Shown here: piece after piece, positions 35,323 to 44,617 of the stretch | Layout: each line of letters starts with the position of its first letter | How positions within the stretch are numbered: position 1 is the first letter of the stretch | Position numbers and translations under genes: made by a program | Source: CAIYQJ01 sp963717255 | GTDB taxonomy: Bacteria > Chloroflexota > Limnocylindria > Limnocylindrales > CSP1-4 | Assembly (NCBI GenBank): GCA_963717255.1 | Contig: CAVQVT010000008.1 | Location: 1-64,000 of the forward strand | DNA: 64,000 nt | Direction: 5' to 3' | The notes under the pieces: model-generated | The model's input: the letters and a program-made list of their open reading frames with translations, nothing else | What the model was told of the DNA's origin: nothing | Databases searched by the model: none

Positions 35323-37681
35323 TCACGCCTCCCACGTCCACTCGCGGATCTCCGGCGCGTCCTCGCCCTCCACTCTCGTGTAGGCGCGGCACTCGAGGCG
35401 TCGATCCTCCATCCGCTGCCGCAGGTGGGCCGCCCGCGTCCGGATCCCCGGCACGCGGTCGATGACGTCGATGACGAGATGGAACCGGTCGAGGTCGTTG
35501 AGCATGACCATGTCGAACGGGGTGGTGGTCGTGCCCTCCTCCTTGTACCCGCGGACGTGGAGGTTGGCGTGGTTCGTCCGGCGGTACGTCAGCCGGTGGA
35601 TGAGCCACGGGTAGCCGTGGTAGGCGAAGACGATCGGCCGGTCCGTCGTGAAGAGCGAGTCGAACTCCCGATCCGGACATCCCGTGCGGGTGCTCCGACT
35701 CCGGCTGCAGGCGCATCAGGTCGACGACGTTGACGACGCGGACCCGCAGGTCCGGCAGCTCGCGCCGGAGGATGTCGACCGCCGCGAGCGTCTCGAGCGT
35801 CGGGACGTCGCCCGCACAGGCCATGACCACGTCCGGCTCGCCACCCTGGTCGCTGCTCGCGAAGTCCCAGATGCCGATGCCGCGGGTGCAGTGGAGGACC
35901 GCCTGCTCCATCGTCAGCCAGTTCGGCGCGGGCTGCTTCCCCGCCACGATGACGTTCACGTAGTTCCGGCTGCGCAGGCAGTGGTCGCCGACCGACAGAA
36001 GGGTGTTCGCGTCCGGCGGCAGGTAGACGCGGATGTGCTCGGCCTTCTTGTTCACCACGTGGTCGATGAACCCCGGGTCCTGGTGGCTGAAGCCGTTGTG
36101 GTCCTGGCGCCAGACGAGCGAGGACAGGATGTAGTTCAACGACGCGATCGGCCGGCGCCACGGGATGTCCGCCGTCACCTTCAGCCACTTCGCGTGCTGG
36201 TTGAACATCGAGTCGATGATGTGGATGAACGCCTCGTAGCAGTCGAAGACGCCGTGGCGGCCGGTGAGCAGGTAGCCCTCCAGCCAGCCCTGGCACTGGT
36301 GCTCGGACAGCATCTCCATGACGCGGCCGTCGGGCGCGAGGCTCTCGTCCACCGGGAGCGTCTCGGCCATCCAGGCCTTGTCGGTCACCTCGAGGATGGC
36401 GCCGAGGCGATTGGACGAGGTCTCGTCCGGGCCGAAGACCCGGAAGCTCTTGCGGTTCTGCGCCACGACGTCGCGCAGGAAGGTGCCGAGCACGCGGGTC
36501 GCCTCGCTGCTCGTCGCGCCGGGTGCGGGGACGTCCACGGCGTAGGCCCGGAAGTCGGGGAGCGTCAGATCGCGGAGGAGGAGCCCGCCGTTCGCGTGGG
36601 GGTTCGCGCTCATCCGCCGATAGGCGTGCGGCGGAAGCTCGGCGAGCTCCGGGACGAGTGCCCCGTCCGCGTCGAACAGCTCCTCGGGCCGGTAGCTGCG
36701 CAGCCAGGTCTCGAGGATCGCCCGGTGCTCGGCGTTCGTCCGGACCTCGCCCATCGGGACCTGGTGCGACCGCCACGTGCCCTCGGACGGCTTGCCGTCG
36801 ATGACCTTCGGACCGGTCCAGCCCTTGGGTGTCCGCAGGACGATCATCGGCCAGCGCGGTCGCTCGGTCGCGCCGTCCTCCCGGGCCGCCCGCTGGATCG
36901 CGTGGATCTCTTCGACCGCGGCATCCAGCGCGGCCGCGAGCTGCTGGTGGACGTCGGCCGGCTCGTCGCCGGTCACGAAGAGCGGGTGGTGCCCGTAGCC
37001 CTCCATGAGCGCGCGGAGCTCCGCCTCGGGGATGCGCGCGAGGACGGTGGGGTTCGCGATCTTCCAGCCGTTGAGGTGAAGGATCGGGAGGACGGCCCCG
37101 TCGGTCACCGGGTCGAGGAACTTGTCCGAGTGCCAGCTCGTCGCGAGGGGCCCGGTCTCGGCCTCGCCGTCGCCCACGACGGCGCACACGACGAGGTCCG
37201 GGTTGTCGAAGGCGGCCCCGTAGGCGTGCGAGAGCGCGTAGCCGAGCTCTCCGCCCTCGTGGATCGACCCGGGCGTCTCGGGCGCGACGTGGCTCGGGAT
37301 GCCGCCCGGGAAGCTGAACTGCCGGAAGAGCCTCCGCATCCCCTCCTCGTCGCGCGTGATGCTCGGGTACACCTCCGTGTACGTCCCCTCGAGGTAGGCG
37401 TTCGCGACGATCGCCGGGCCGCCGTGCCCAGGCCCGATCACGTAGATGGCGTCGAGGTCCCAGTTGCGGATCACCCGGTTCATGTGCGCGTAGATGAGGT
37501 TCAGGCCCGGCGTCGTCCCCCAGTGGCCGAGCAGGCGCGGCTTCACGTGCTCCGGCGCCAGCGGCTCGCGCAGGAGCGGGTTGTCGAGCAGGTAGATCTG
37601 GCCGACCGAGAGGTAGTTCGCGGCGCGCCAGTAGGCGTCGATCCGGCCGAGCTCTGAGGCGGAGAGCGGACCGTCGACCAT
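35323..37681 (-). CDS. xfp: Phosphoketolase (XFP), one apparent frameshift
   Basis: Thiamine-diphosphate enzyme that splits xylulose-5-phosphate or fructose-6-phosphate with free phosphate to acetyl phosphate. Conserved stretches include GHWGTTPGLNLIYAHMNRVI, GPGHGGPAIVANAYLEGTYTEVYP, VVGDGEAETGPLATSWHS, GYGHHPLFVTGDEP and SLVWRQDHNGFSHQDPGFIDHVVNKKAEHIRVYLPPD. After LMRLQPESEHPHGMS one extra base near 35676 destroys the frame; dropping it gives DREFDSLFTTDRPIVFAYHGYPWLIHRLTYRRTN and the normal end EIREWTWEA at 35323 (785 residues). The uncorrected frame runs to 35204. GGAAGGAG precedes the ATG. Confidence 0.9.
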
Positions 37682-37896
37682 CGTGGACTCCTTCCGGCGA
37701 CCTGGTGCCTTCGTTCGACGGTCCGAGTCTAGGCGGGACGTCGAACGGGCGTCGCAGACGACGGACGTCCGGGCACCTCGATGTCGACACGGCGCGCTGT
37801 CACCTGTGGGCCGCCTGCATCGCCGCGGGACGGGTTCCGCACCAGGCGATCCTCGACGTGCGTCCGGAGCGTGTCCGCGAGTCGCGCCGGGCCCGG
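37682..37896. other. Intergenic region, no gene seen
   Basis: About 215 bases between the start of phosphoketolase and the end of the DtxR-type gene, both on the minus strand. It should hold the phosphoketolase promoter, but I found no clear -10/-35 or repeat. Confidence 0.5.
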
Positions 37897-38655
37897 CTAT
37901 CGCCCGGTGCCGGCCTCGCGCGGGCCCGGGCCCGGCACCCGGTGGAAGAGCGCCGGGTCGGCAGTGCCCGGGATCACGCGGATCAGCGCGGCGGGGCGCA
38001 GACCGAGCGTCGCCCGCCCGAGCGGACCGTCGAGCGTGAGCGCGTCGAGGGCCGCCGAGCGCGCGAGGATCGCGACCTGCGCGCCGGGGACGAGGCCGCG
38101 CGCCTCGAGATACGAGAGCAGCTCTGGCGACTCCTCGGCCTGCTCCGTGATCCGGAGGACGGTGGCCCGCTCGCCGGCCTCCATGGCCGCGAGCGGGACG
38201 CCGGCGGGGCGGCGTCGCGCCGCCGCGGCGTCGATCGGGTTGCCGTGGGGACACGTCTCCGGGTGGCCGATCAGCTCGTCGAGGCGCTGCTCGACGCGCG
38301 GCGAGATCGCCCCCTGGAGTCGGGCGGCCTCCTCGTCCGATTCCGCCCACCCGAGCCCGACGATGCTCGTGAGGAGCCACTCGAGGAGGGCGTGACGCCG
38401 GAAGATGCCATCGGCCGCCGCGCATCCCGCCGCAGTGAGCGCGAGGCGTCGGTCCCCCTCCTGGACGACGAGCCCGTCGGCCACGAGTCGGTGGATCATC
38501 TCCCCGGCCGCCTGGGCCGTCACGCCCTGATGGCGCGCCACCTGCGCCGTGGTGACGGCGCCGTCGTCCTGCACCATGACGCGGAGCGCGAGCAGGTAGT
38601 CCTGGGCGGCGGCCGAGATATCCGGGGCGGGTCGACGGCGCTGCACGGAGGGCAT
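37897..38655 (-). CDS. DtxR/MntR-type metal-dependent repressor
   Basis: A 252-residue iron- or manganese-dependent regulator. Domains: winged helix (about 12-70: DYLLALRVMVQDDGAVTTAQVARHQGVTAQAAGEMIHRLVADGLV), dimerisation/metal domain with HALLEWLLTSIVGLGWAESDEEA and RVEQRLDELIGHPETCPHGNPI, and a C-terminal FeoA/SH3-like domain. The histidine, glutamate and cysteine that bind metal in the family are present. The ATG stands one base after the stop of the J-domain gene, so both are cotranscribed. Confidence 0.87.
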   Translation of the reverse strand: MPSVQRRRPAPDISAAAQDYLLALRVMVQDDGAVTTAQVARHQGVTAQAAGEMIHRLVADGLVVQEGDRRLALTAAGCAAADGIFRRHALLEWLLTSIVGLGWAESDEEAARLQGAISPRVEQRLDELIGHPETCPHGNPIDAAAARRRPAGVPLAAMEAGERATVLRITEQAEESPELLSYLEARGLVPGAQVAILARSAALDALTLDGPLGRATLGLRPAALIRVIPGTADPALFHRVPGPGPREAGTGR

Positions 38656-38656
38656 C

Positions 38657-39637
38657 CTACCCGAGGGTCCCTCGGGGCCGGCCCTTGCCGCCGACGGCAG
38701 CCCGGATCGCGGCCACGATCGAAGCGCCTCGACGTCGGGGCGCGACCGGAGATGGGCCCGCCGCGGGCGCGGTGCCGGTGGGTGGAGCGCCGGTGGGTTC
38801 GGTGCCGGCCGAAGCGGGCCGCCGGTCGCCGGGTTCCGGTGCCGGCCGGCTCGCCCCGCTCTCGGCAGCACCCGCGCCGCGCGTCGGGCCACCGGATGGC
38901 CCGGCCGGCCAGGGCCCGGCAGGCCCGGAGTGGCGGGCATCGGTGAACGAAGCGGCCGGGCGGTCGCCCGTCCATTCGGACGACCGGCCGAGATACTCCG
39001 GCCCGTGCTTGCGCGGGTCCGCGTACTCGCGCGGGTTGACCGTCCAGTACGTCCCGGACGCGGCCCCGTACCATGCCGAGCCACCCCACGCCGGCGGGTC
39101 CTCGACGGCGTCGTCGTACGTGGTGGACCCGAGCGTCGCCCGCCGGCGCCACGCCTCGTCGCGGCGTCCCTCCTCCCTCGGCCGGCCCGAACCGCCGGCA
39201 CGTCCTGCCCCACCGTGGCGCCCATCCGCGGTGCCCGGGCCCGGCCCGGCCGCCGCACCGGCGCCCGGGCCGCCGCTCCCGCCTCCGCCCCACCCGCGCG
39301 GCCCCGTCCCGCCGCCGCGCCCCGCGCGGGACCGCGCGCGAGCAGCCTCGCGTGCCGCCGTGGACCAGTCGCGGCCCGCGTCGCGCGGCGAGCCGCCGGC
39401 GGCCTGCGCCGGAGGGCGCGTGGTGCCCGCCTGCGACCGGGCCGGGCCGCCGCGGGCGCGGGCGATCGTCTCGTACGCGGCCTGGACCGTGAGGAAGCGG
39501 GCGAGCTGGTCGGGGCCGGCCGCGTCCGGGTGGTGGCGCTTCGCCAACCGCCTGTAGGCGGCCTTCACCTCCTCCATCGGCGCGCCCGGAGGGACGCCGA
39601 GGACGCGGTACGGATCGAAGCGGTCGGGACGCTCCAT
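38657..39637 (-). CDS. J-domain (DnaJ-like) protein with Gly/Pro-rich tail
   Basis: A 326-residue protein with an N-terminal J domain (about 6-70: DPYRVLGVPPGAPMEEVKAAYRRLAKRHHPDAAGPDQLARFLTVQAAYETI) containing the intact HPD motif that stimulates DnaK. The rest is low complexity, rich in Gly, Ala, Pro and Arg, with one conserved-looking aromatic stretch (AWYGAASGTYWTVNPREYADPRKHGPEYLGRSSEW). It lacks the zinc-finger and client domains of true DnaJ. The DnaK partner is not in this window. It is translated from an ATG at 39637; a much longer frame upstream is not coding. Confidence 0.83.
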   Translation of the reverse strand: MERPDRFDPYRVLGVPPGAPMEEVKAAYRRLAKRHHPDAAGPDQLARFLTVQAAYETIARARGGPARSQAGTTRPPAQAAGGSPRDAGRDWSTAAREAARARSRAGRGGGTGPRGWGGGGSGGPGAGAAAGPGPGTADGRHGGAGRAGGSGRPREEGRRDEAWRRRATLGSTTYDDAVEDPPAWGGSAWYGAASGTYWTVNPREYADPRKHGPEYLGRSSEWTGDRPAASFTDARHSGPAGPWPAGPSGGPTRGAGAAESGASRPAPEPGDRRPASAGTEPTGAPPTGTAPAAGPSPVAPRRRGASIVAAIRAAVGGKGRPRGTLG

Positions 39638-39675
39638 GCGGGAAGTGTCGCGCACACCCGCTCTTCGCGCGCTTC

Positions 39676-40827
39676 CTAGCGGACCATCTCCTCGAGCGGT
39701 GCAAGCTCGAAGATCGGGATCGCCTCCGAGGCCGCCCGTCCGTGGCCGTCCGCGGTGGCCGGCCGGGCGTACCGCGCGAGCATCCTGACGGCCTGAGCGT
39801 CGAGGACGCCCGCCTGGCGCAGTGCTTCGACCGAGGCCGCGTGGTTCGCGCGCCGTCGGCCGTCGCCGTCCTCGATCTTCAGGGCCATCCCGGACGGGCC
39901 GACGTATCGGCCTGCCCGCTGCCCGCCGAGGATCGCGACCCCGCGGAGCGCCTCCGCGCCGCCCTTCGAGATCACCCTGCCGGGGACGACCTTTGCGAGA
40001 GACGTGTCGAGCCGGTCGCGCGTCCCGGCCACCATCGCGGCGTTCGCCAGCATGGCGTCGCGCACGGCCAGGAGCCAGCGTGCGACGTCGGCCCGCGGGT
40101 CGCGGGGCATGATCGCTTCCGGGTCGGCGAGCAACGCGTACGCCCGGGCGATCTCGCGCAGCGAGAACGCGTAGGTGAGGACACCGCACTCGTCCACGGC
40201 CGTCACCAGGTCGTCCGCCGTGACCCCGAACGCGGTCGCGACGGCCCACCGGATCGCCGCCTGTGCCGGGTGCTCGTCGCGCCAGTAGTCCTCGAGGCTC
40301 CAGCCCTTCAGCCGGGCGAGCAGGATCGTCGACGCGTGCTGGCCGGAGCACTGGTGACGGATGGGCCCGGGTCGTTCGCCGTCGCGCAGGAGCCGAGCGG
40401 CGGTCAGGGTATCGAGGGGCGCGCCCTCCGTGCCGCAGGCCAGCAGCGACTGGCTGACGCCGGCCCGCCGCAGGACCGACTGGATCGTCCGGACGTGCGC
40501 GTCCTCGCCCGAGTGGCTGCTGGCCATGACGGCGACCTCGGCGGGCGACAGGTCGAACGCGGCGATGCCGCCCGCCTCCAGCAGGGCCACCAGCGCGAAC
40601 GGCTTCATCGCGGACCGGAGGTTCACGACGACGTCGGGGTCGCCGACCGCTCGCACGACCGCGCCGGACGCGTCCACCTCGACGATGTGGCCGCGGTGGC
40701 GGCTCTCGACGACCGACCCGCGGTGCTGCTCCACGAGGACCGGCGGCGCGGGCGCGAAGAGGCGTTCGGGCCGGGCGCCGGCCGGCGCTCGTCGTCGCGC
40801 CGACCGCGGGCTCGCAGGGGTGCTCAT
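39676..40827 (-). CDS. L-asparaginase II (AnsA-type)
   Basis: A 383-residue protein of the asparaginase II family, which is unrelated in fold to the classical E. coli type and is best known in rhizobia. Conserved blocks: SVVESRHRGHIVEVDASGAVV, RSAMKPFALVALLEAG, VAVMASSHSGEDAHV, IRHQCSGQHASTILLA, DECGVLTYAF and GVAILGGQRAGRYVGPSGMALKIEDGD. It hydrolyses asparagine to aspartate and ammonia. The ATG at 40827 is preferred over one at 40839. A Pro/Ala/Arg-rich leader of about 30 residues precedes the domain. Confidence 0.87.
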   Translation of the reverse strand: MSTPASPRSARRRAPAGARPERLFAPAPPVLVEQHRGSVVESRHRGHIVEVDASGAVVRAVGDPDVVVNLRSAMKPFALVALLEAGGIAAFDLSPAEVAVMASSHSGEDAHVRTIQSVLRRAGVSQSLLACGTEGAPLDTLTAARLLRDGERPGPIRHQCSGQHASTILLARLKGWSLEDYWRDEHPAQAAIRWAVATAFGVTADDLVTAVDECGVLTYAFSLREIARAYALLADPEAIMPRDPRADVARWLLAVRDAMLANAAMVAGTRDRLDTSLAKVVPGRVISKGGAEALRGVAILGGQRAGRYVGPSGMALKIEDGDGRRRANHAASVEALRQAGVLDAQAVRMLARYARPATADGHGRAASEAIPIFELAPLEEMVR

Positions 40828-40966
40828 GGCGGAGAGCATACCGATGCCCGGGACCGCCGGAGGACCGCCGGCTCCGCCCGAGTGCCCGGATAATGGTCAC
40901 CGACGGGACGACCGCCGGACCGGCGACGCGGCCGCGGGACGCCGTCGCGAGCGGAGGGCCGGTGAC

Positions 40967-42094
40967 GTGGCCGCGACGATGCGGGTGGGGATCCTGACGT
41001 CGGGCGGCGACAGCCCGGGCCTCAATGCCGCAGTCCGCGGCTTCGGGAAGGTCGCGATCGGCCACTACGGGATGAGGATCGTCGGATTCCGCGATGGCTT
41101 CCGGGGCCTGGCCGAGGACCGTCGCATGCGGCTCGACTCGTCGACGCTCGCCGGCATCCTCACCGTGGGCGGGACCATCCTCGGCACGAGCCGGGACAAG
41201 CCCCACCGGATGCCGATGGGCGACCGGGTCGTGGACATGACCGACGCGATCGTCGCTACCTGTCGGCGGGCGGGCCTCGACGCGCTCGTGTGCATCGGCG
41301 GGGGCGGCACGCAGAAGAACGCCCTTCGGCTGGCGAGGGCCGGGCTCAACGTCGTGACGCTCCCCAAGACGATCGACAATGACGTCGCGGAGACCGACGC
41401 CACCATCGGCTTCGCGACCGCACTCGAGATCGCGACCGAGGCGATCGATCGCCTGCACAGCACCGCGCACAGCCACCATCGCATCGTCGTGGCCGAGGTG
41501 ATGGGCCATCGGGCCGGGTGGCTCACGCTCGGCGCGGGGATGGCCGGAGGCGCGGACGTCATCCTCCTGCCCGAGATCCCGTACGACCTCGACGTCGTCG
41601 TCGCGGCGATCAAGCGCCGCACGCGGAAGGGCACCAACTTCAGCATCGTCGCCGTCGCCGAGGGGGCGCGCGACGCCGAGAGCGCGCGGGTGTACGCGGA
41701 CCTGCTGCTCAGTCGCGAGGCGGCCGTCGACGAGCAGGAGAAGACGGCGCTCGACGCGAGGCTCGCCGACATGGATGCCGACCACACCGGGCACTCGCTC
41801 CGGCTCGCCCGCCGGCTCGAGGAGATGACCGGCCTCGAGTCGCGAACCACGATCCTCGGGTACGTGCAGCGCGGTGGGACGCCGTCCCCGCTCGACCGTC
41901 TCCTCGCGACGCGCCTCGGCAACACGGGGGCCGACCTGATCGCGGCCGGAATCTTCGACGTCATGGTCGCCGCGGATGGAGAGGGGACGCGCCCCGTCCG
42001 CCTGTCGCGCGTCGCGGGCCGCCGGAGGACGGTCCCGCTGGACCATCCGTACGTGATCGCCGCCAGGCGCGTCGGGACATGCCTCGGCGACTGA
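40967..42094 (+). CDS. pfkA: 6-phosphofructokinase (group III type)
   Basis: Phosphorylates fructose-6-phosphate in glycolysis. The GTG at 40967 has GGAGGG eight bases upstream and gives 375 residues (an ATG at 40979 is the alternative). The catalytic TSGGDSPGLNAAVRG, GGGGTQKNA (111-116) and PKTIDND (133-139) motifs are present. Glycine rather than aspartate at the position after GGG, together with Lys134, is the combination found in ATP-dependent group III enzymes of Streptomyces; pyrophosphate-dependent relatives have Asp there. ATP use is therefore the better guess. Its substrate is also used by phosphoketolase at 35323. Confidence 0.93.
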   Translation: MAATMRVGILTSGGDSPGLNAAVRGFGKVAIGHYGMRIVGFRDGFRGLAEDRRMRLDSSTLAGILTVGGTILGTSRDKPHRMPMGDRVVDMTDAIVATCRRAGLDALVCIGGGGTQKNALRLARAGLNVVTLPKTIDNDVAETDATIGFATALEIATEAIDRLHSTAHSHHRIVVAEVMGHRAGWLTLGAGMAGGADVILLPEIPYDLDVVVAAIKRRTRKGTNFSIVAVAEGARDAESARVYADLLLSREAAVDEQEKTALDARLADMDADHTGHSLRLARRLEEMTGLESRTTILGYVQRGGTPSPLDRLLATRLGNTGADLIAAGIFDVMVAADGEGTRPVRLSRVAGRRRTVPLDHPYVIAARRVGTCLGD

Positions 42095-42145
42095 GCGCTT
42101 CCGCGGCTGCCGTCCTCGCTCGCCGACGGACGCGTTGCACCGACG

Positions 42146-42673
42146 GTGACGCGGCGGACACCCCGCGACAACGCGGCCCTGCGAGCATCGCCGGTGATGC
42201 GCGCCGCGACAGTCCCGATCGGCCACTCCCCCGCCCGGGGACATGCACCGGGCGCAGACTGGGCGGACCCTCCCGAGGAGCCGACCTCGCAGGTCGAGCG
42301 CGAGCTGCAGCGGCTGGCGGACACGCTGGCGGCGCTGCTCGCACGCGAGGGAGACGATCCGCCGGTCTGGGCGTCTGCCGTGTTCGCCCGCAGAGTCGCC
42401 GCAGCCCGATCGGTCATGGCGCGGGTGGCCGAGCCCGAACGGCTCGCGGCGGGCCTGGATCGGCCGAGGCGGGCTGCGACCACGGGGGTCACCCGCTTCC
42501 AGGCGGATGCCCAGCGGCTCGCGGGCGACGCGATCACGATCGCGATCACGATCCGCTGGCTGGAGGTCCGCCAGCGCACGTCCCTCCCGTCCTGGCCCGA
42601 GGTGGTCCGACGCCGCTCGCTCTCGCCGCGGCGAACCGAGCCCGCGGCCGACACGGGTCTCTGGTTCGGCTAG
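42146..42673 (+). CDS. Hypothetical protein
   Basis: A possible 175-residue protein, not recognised. Residues about 48-150 are Ala/Leu/Arg-rich and helical (QVERELQRLADTLAALLAREG, RRVAAARSVMARVAEPERLAAGLD), while the first 40 look unstructured; an internal ATG near 42197 is a possible start. Lies between pfkA and the second CHAD gene on the same strand, with plausible but not compelling codon use. Confidence 0.5.
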   Translation: MTRRTPRDNAALRASPVMRAATVPIGHSPARGHAPGADWADPPEEPTSQVERELQRLADTLAALLAREGDDPPVWASAVFARRVAAARSVMARVAEPERLAAGLDRPRRAATTGVTRFQADAQRLAGDAITIAITIRWLEVRQRTSLPSWPEVVRRRSLSPRRTEPAADTGLWFG

Positions 42674-42714
42674 GCCGATCGGCCGGGCGACTGTCGCTCG
42701 GCACCCCCGGACCA

Positions 42715-42731
42715 CCTCGCTGTTAACGAGG
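42715..42731. promoter_or_regulatory. GTTAAC site within inverted repeat, upstream of second CHAD gene
   Basis: CCTCG (42715-42719) and CGAGG (42727-42731) flank TGTTAA, producing a GTTAAC core like that in the PHO-box-like sites. There is no clear second unit at 11-base spacing, so this is the weakest of the set. Confidence 0.4.
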
Positions 42732-42847
42732 ACCGGCCGTTCGGGGGTGAGCCTTCGGTCCAGATGGCCCTCCGCCCACCCGCTCGAGCGTCCAACCATC
42801 GAGGGTCGGCTCGGTCCACACAGGATCGATGGCGGACGGAGGTTCCG

Positions 42848-43915
42848 TTGACGGAGGTCGAGGAGGCGCGCGGACAGGCGGACGGGAGCGCCACCGCGAT
42901 CGCCGACCCAGGTGACAGCGCCGAAGGCGGCCCCGGAAGCGAGCTCGCGGGGGCGGTCGTGCGCTCGGAGCTCCATCTCGCGGCCACGCGATCGCCCGGC
43001 GTCGCGGGCGACGACGGCTGGCCGGAGGCGGGCCGCAAGGTCCTTCGCTTCCACCTGGCCCGGATGCTCATCCGCGCGCCAGGCGTCATCACGGGCGAGG
43101 ACCCCGAGGAGGTCCACGCCATGCGCGTGGCGGGGCGGCGGATGCGTGCGGCATGGCGCGTGTTCGGCGATGGGTTCGAGAAGGCGACCACGCGTCGGTA
43201 CCGGGCGGACCTGCGGGAGGTGGGCGGACGCCTGGGCGCGGTGCGCGACCTCGACGTTCTCCTCGAGATCCTCGACGGCTACGGCGCCCGCCGCACGGCG
43301 CGCGTGCGTCGCGGGCTCCTGCCCCTGCGTGCGGCGTGGGTCGTGGACCGGCAGGCAGGTCAGGCGGCGCTCGTCGACCACCTCGCGTCGCCCGCGTTCG
43401 GCGCCTTCGTGGCCGAGTACGAGTCCCTCGTCGGGAGCGACGAGGCGCCCGCGGACGTCGACCGCGGGGCCCGGCTCGACGCGGTCGGCTCGCGGATGCC
43501 GGCGACCGCCTGGGCCGCCTACGGCAGGGTCCGGTCGTTCGAGCATCACGTCGACGGAGCCGATCTCGCGACGCTCCATCGACTCCGCATCGAGGGCAAG
43601 TGGCTCCGCTACACACTCGAGTTCGTGCGCGAGGCCATGGGACCGGACGCGCCTCTCGTCATCGAGCCGATCGTCGCGCTGCAGGACCACCTGGGCGCCC
43701 AGCACGACCTGCACGTCGCCTCCGTGCTGGCGCGGACGTTCGTGGACGCCGGACAGACCGAGCTCTCCGCCAGGGAGGCAGCCCAGATCGCGCGCTTCGT
43801 GGCCGACATGGACGAGCGCGTCGCGTGGCACGGGCGCAAGCTCCGTCGCGCGTGGGGTCCGGTCATCTCGACGTCGTACCGGAGCAGACTCGGGCGAGCG
43901 CTGGCGAGGCTCTGA
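42848..43915 (+). CDS. CHAD domain protein (intact paralogue)
   Basis: A 355-residue CHAD protein likely to bind polyphosphate. Blocks: FHLARMLIRAPG, EEVHAMRVAGRRMRAAWRVF, LGAVRDLDVLLEILDGY, LHRLRIEGKWLRYTLEFVREAMG and LQDHLGAQHDLHVA. It shows clear similarity to the broken CHAD at 14348, including the flanking linker style, so the pair arose by duplication or shared ancestry. There is no CYTH domain attached. The TTG at 42848 has GGAGG five bases upstream and is preferred; an ATG at 42764 would add 28 noise-like residues. Confidence 0.87.
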   Translation: MTEVEEARGQADGSATAIADPGDSAEGGPGSELAGAVVRSELHLAATRSPGVAGDDGWPEAGRKVLRFHLARMLIRAPGVITGEDPEEVHAMRVAGRRMRAAWRVFGDGFEKATTRRYRADLREVGGRLGAVRDLDVLLEILDGYGARRTARVRRGLLPLRAAWVVDRQAGQAALVDHLASPAFGAFVAEYESLVGSDEAPADVDRGARLDAVGSRMPATAWAAYGRVRSFEHHVDGADLATLHRLRIEGKWLRYTLEFVREAMGPDAPLVIEPIVALQDHLGAQHDLHVASVLARTFVDAGQTELSAREAAQIARFVADMDERVAWHGRKLRRAWGPVISTSYRSRLGRALARL

Positions 43916-43990
43916 TCGGCCCAAGCGTCCGACGGCCACCCTGCGGGACGGGCCTGGCGGACTTGTCGTCGGCCACCGACCGACCGAGGG

Positions 43991-44617
43991 TCAGGCCTCG
44001 CCGACGGGCACGAGGCGAAGGATCGGGATGGACCGGTCCGTCGCGCGACGGTACTGGTCGTACCCGGGCTGGACCTCCACGATCCGCCGCCACGCCTCCG
44101 CGGCTTCGTCGGGCGGGAGTACCACGGCCCTGACCGCCACCGCCCGCCCGTCGACCTCGACGCGGGCGTGCGGGTCGGCACGGAGGTTGTGGTACCAACC
44201 TGGATGGCGGCTTCCGCCGTCGTTCGCGGCCGCGACGATCATCGCGTCGCCGTGTGGGAAGTACCGGAGGACGAGCGTGCGCTCCTTGCCCGTCCGGCGA
44301 CCTCGCGTCGTGAGGACCAGCACCTCCACGTGCCACAGCCGGGCGATGCGGCCGCCGGTGCGCCGGACGAGCCACACGCCGAGCGGCCCGAGGCGCAGAT
44401 CGGCCTCCCTCCCGAGACGGAGCGCGATCCGCTCGCGCCGGGAGAGAGGGCGGTCGGCCGCGAGCCGGACCCGTCGCCGGCGGTGCTCGGAGCCGGATCG
44501 GGGGGCACCGTCAGGCGGCCGGTCACCGGGCGACGGATGGAGCGAGGGCCGTGGCGATCTCGTCGGCCCACGCGTCGATCGCGTCCCAGTCGCGGAAGTC
44601 ACCCACGGGCGTCGCAT
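43991..44617 (-). CDS. Deazaflavin (F420)-dependent nitroreductase family protein
   Basis: The C-terminal 145 residues match the Ddn/DUF385 family: GPLGVWLVRRTGGRIARLWHVEVLVLTTRGRRTGKERTLVLRYFPHGDAMIVAAANDGGSRHPGWYHNLRADPHARVEVDGRAVAV. These split-barrel proteins bind F420 and reduce quinones or nitro compounds. The start is unclear: the frame upstream of the domain reads as Arg/Pro-rich noise, whereas a GTG overlapping the flavodoxin stop (GTGA at 44526) opens a more natural N-terminus (VTGRLTVPPDPAPS) in another frame, suggesting a frame break near 44460. Cotranscribed with the flavodoxin gene. Confidence 0.8.
   Translation of the reverse strand: MRRPWVTSATGTRSTRGPTRSPRPSLHPSPGDRPPDGAPRSGSEHRRRRVRLAADRPLSRRERIALRLGREADLRLGPLGVWLVRRTGGRIARLWHVEVLVLTTRGRRTGKERTLVLRYFPHGDAMIVAAANDGGSRHPGWYHNLRADPHARVEVDGRAVAVRAVVLPPDEAAEAWRRIVEVQPGYDQYRRATDRSIPILRLVPVGEA

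Noticed and set aside
40979..42094. Pyrophosphate-dependent phosphofructokinase
   Set aside because: The aspartate typical of PPi enzymes is replaced by glycine in GGGGTQ, the ATP-type pattern, even though the PKTIDND lysine is present.
38657..43939. A 1760-codon open frame on the minus strand
   Set aside because: Only its last 326 codons (the J-domain protein) look like protein. The rest is antisense to asparaginase, pfkA and CHAD genes and is a product of high GC.
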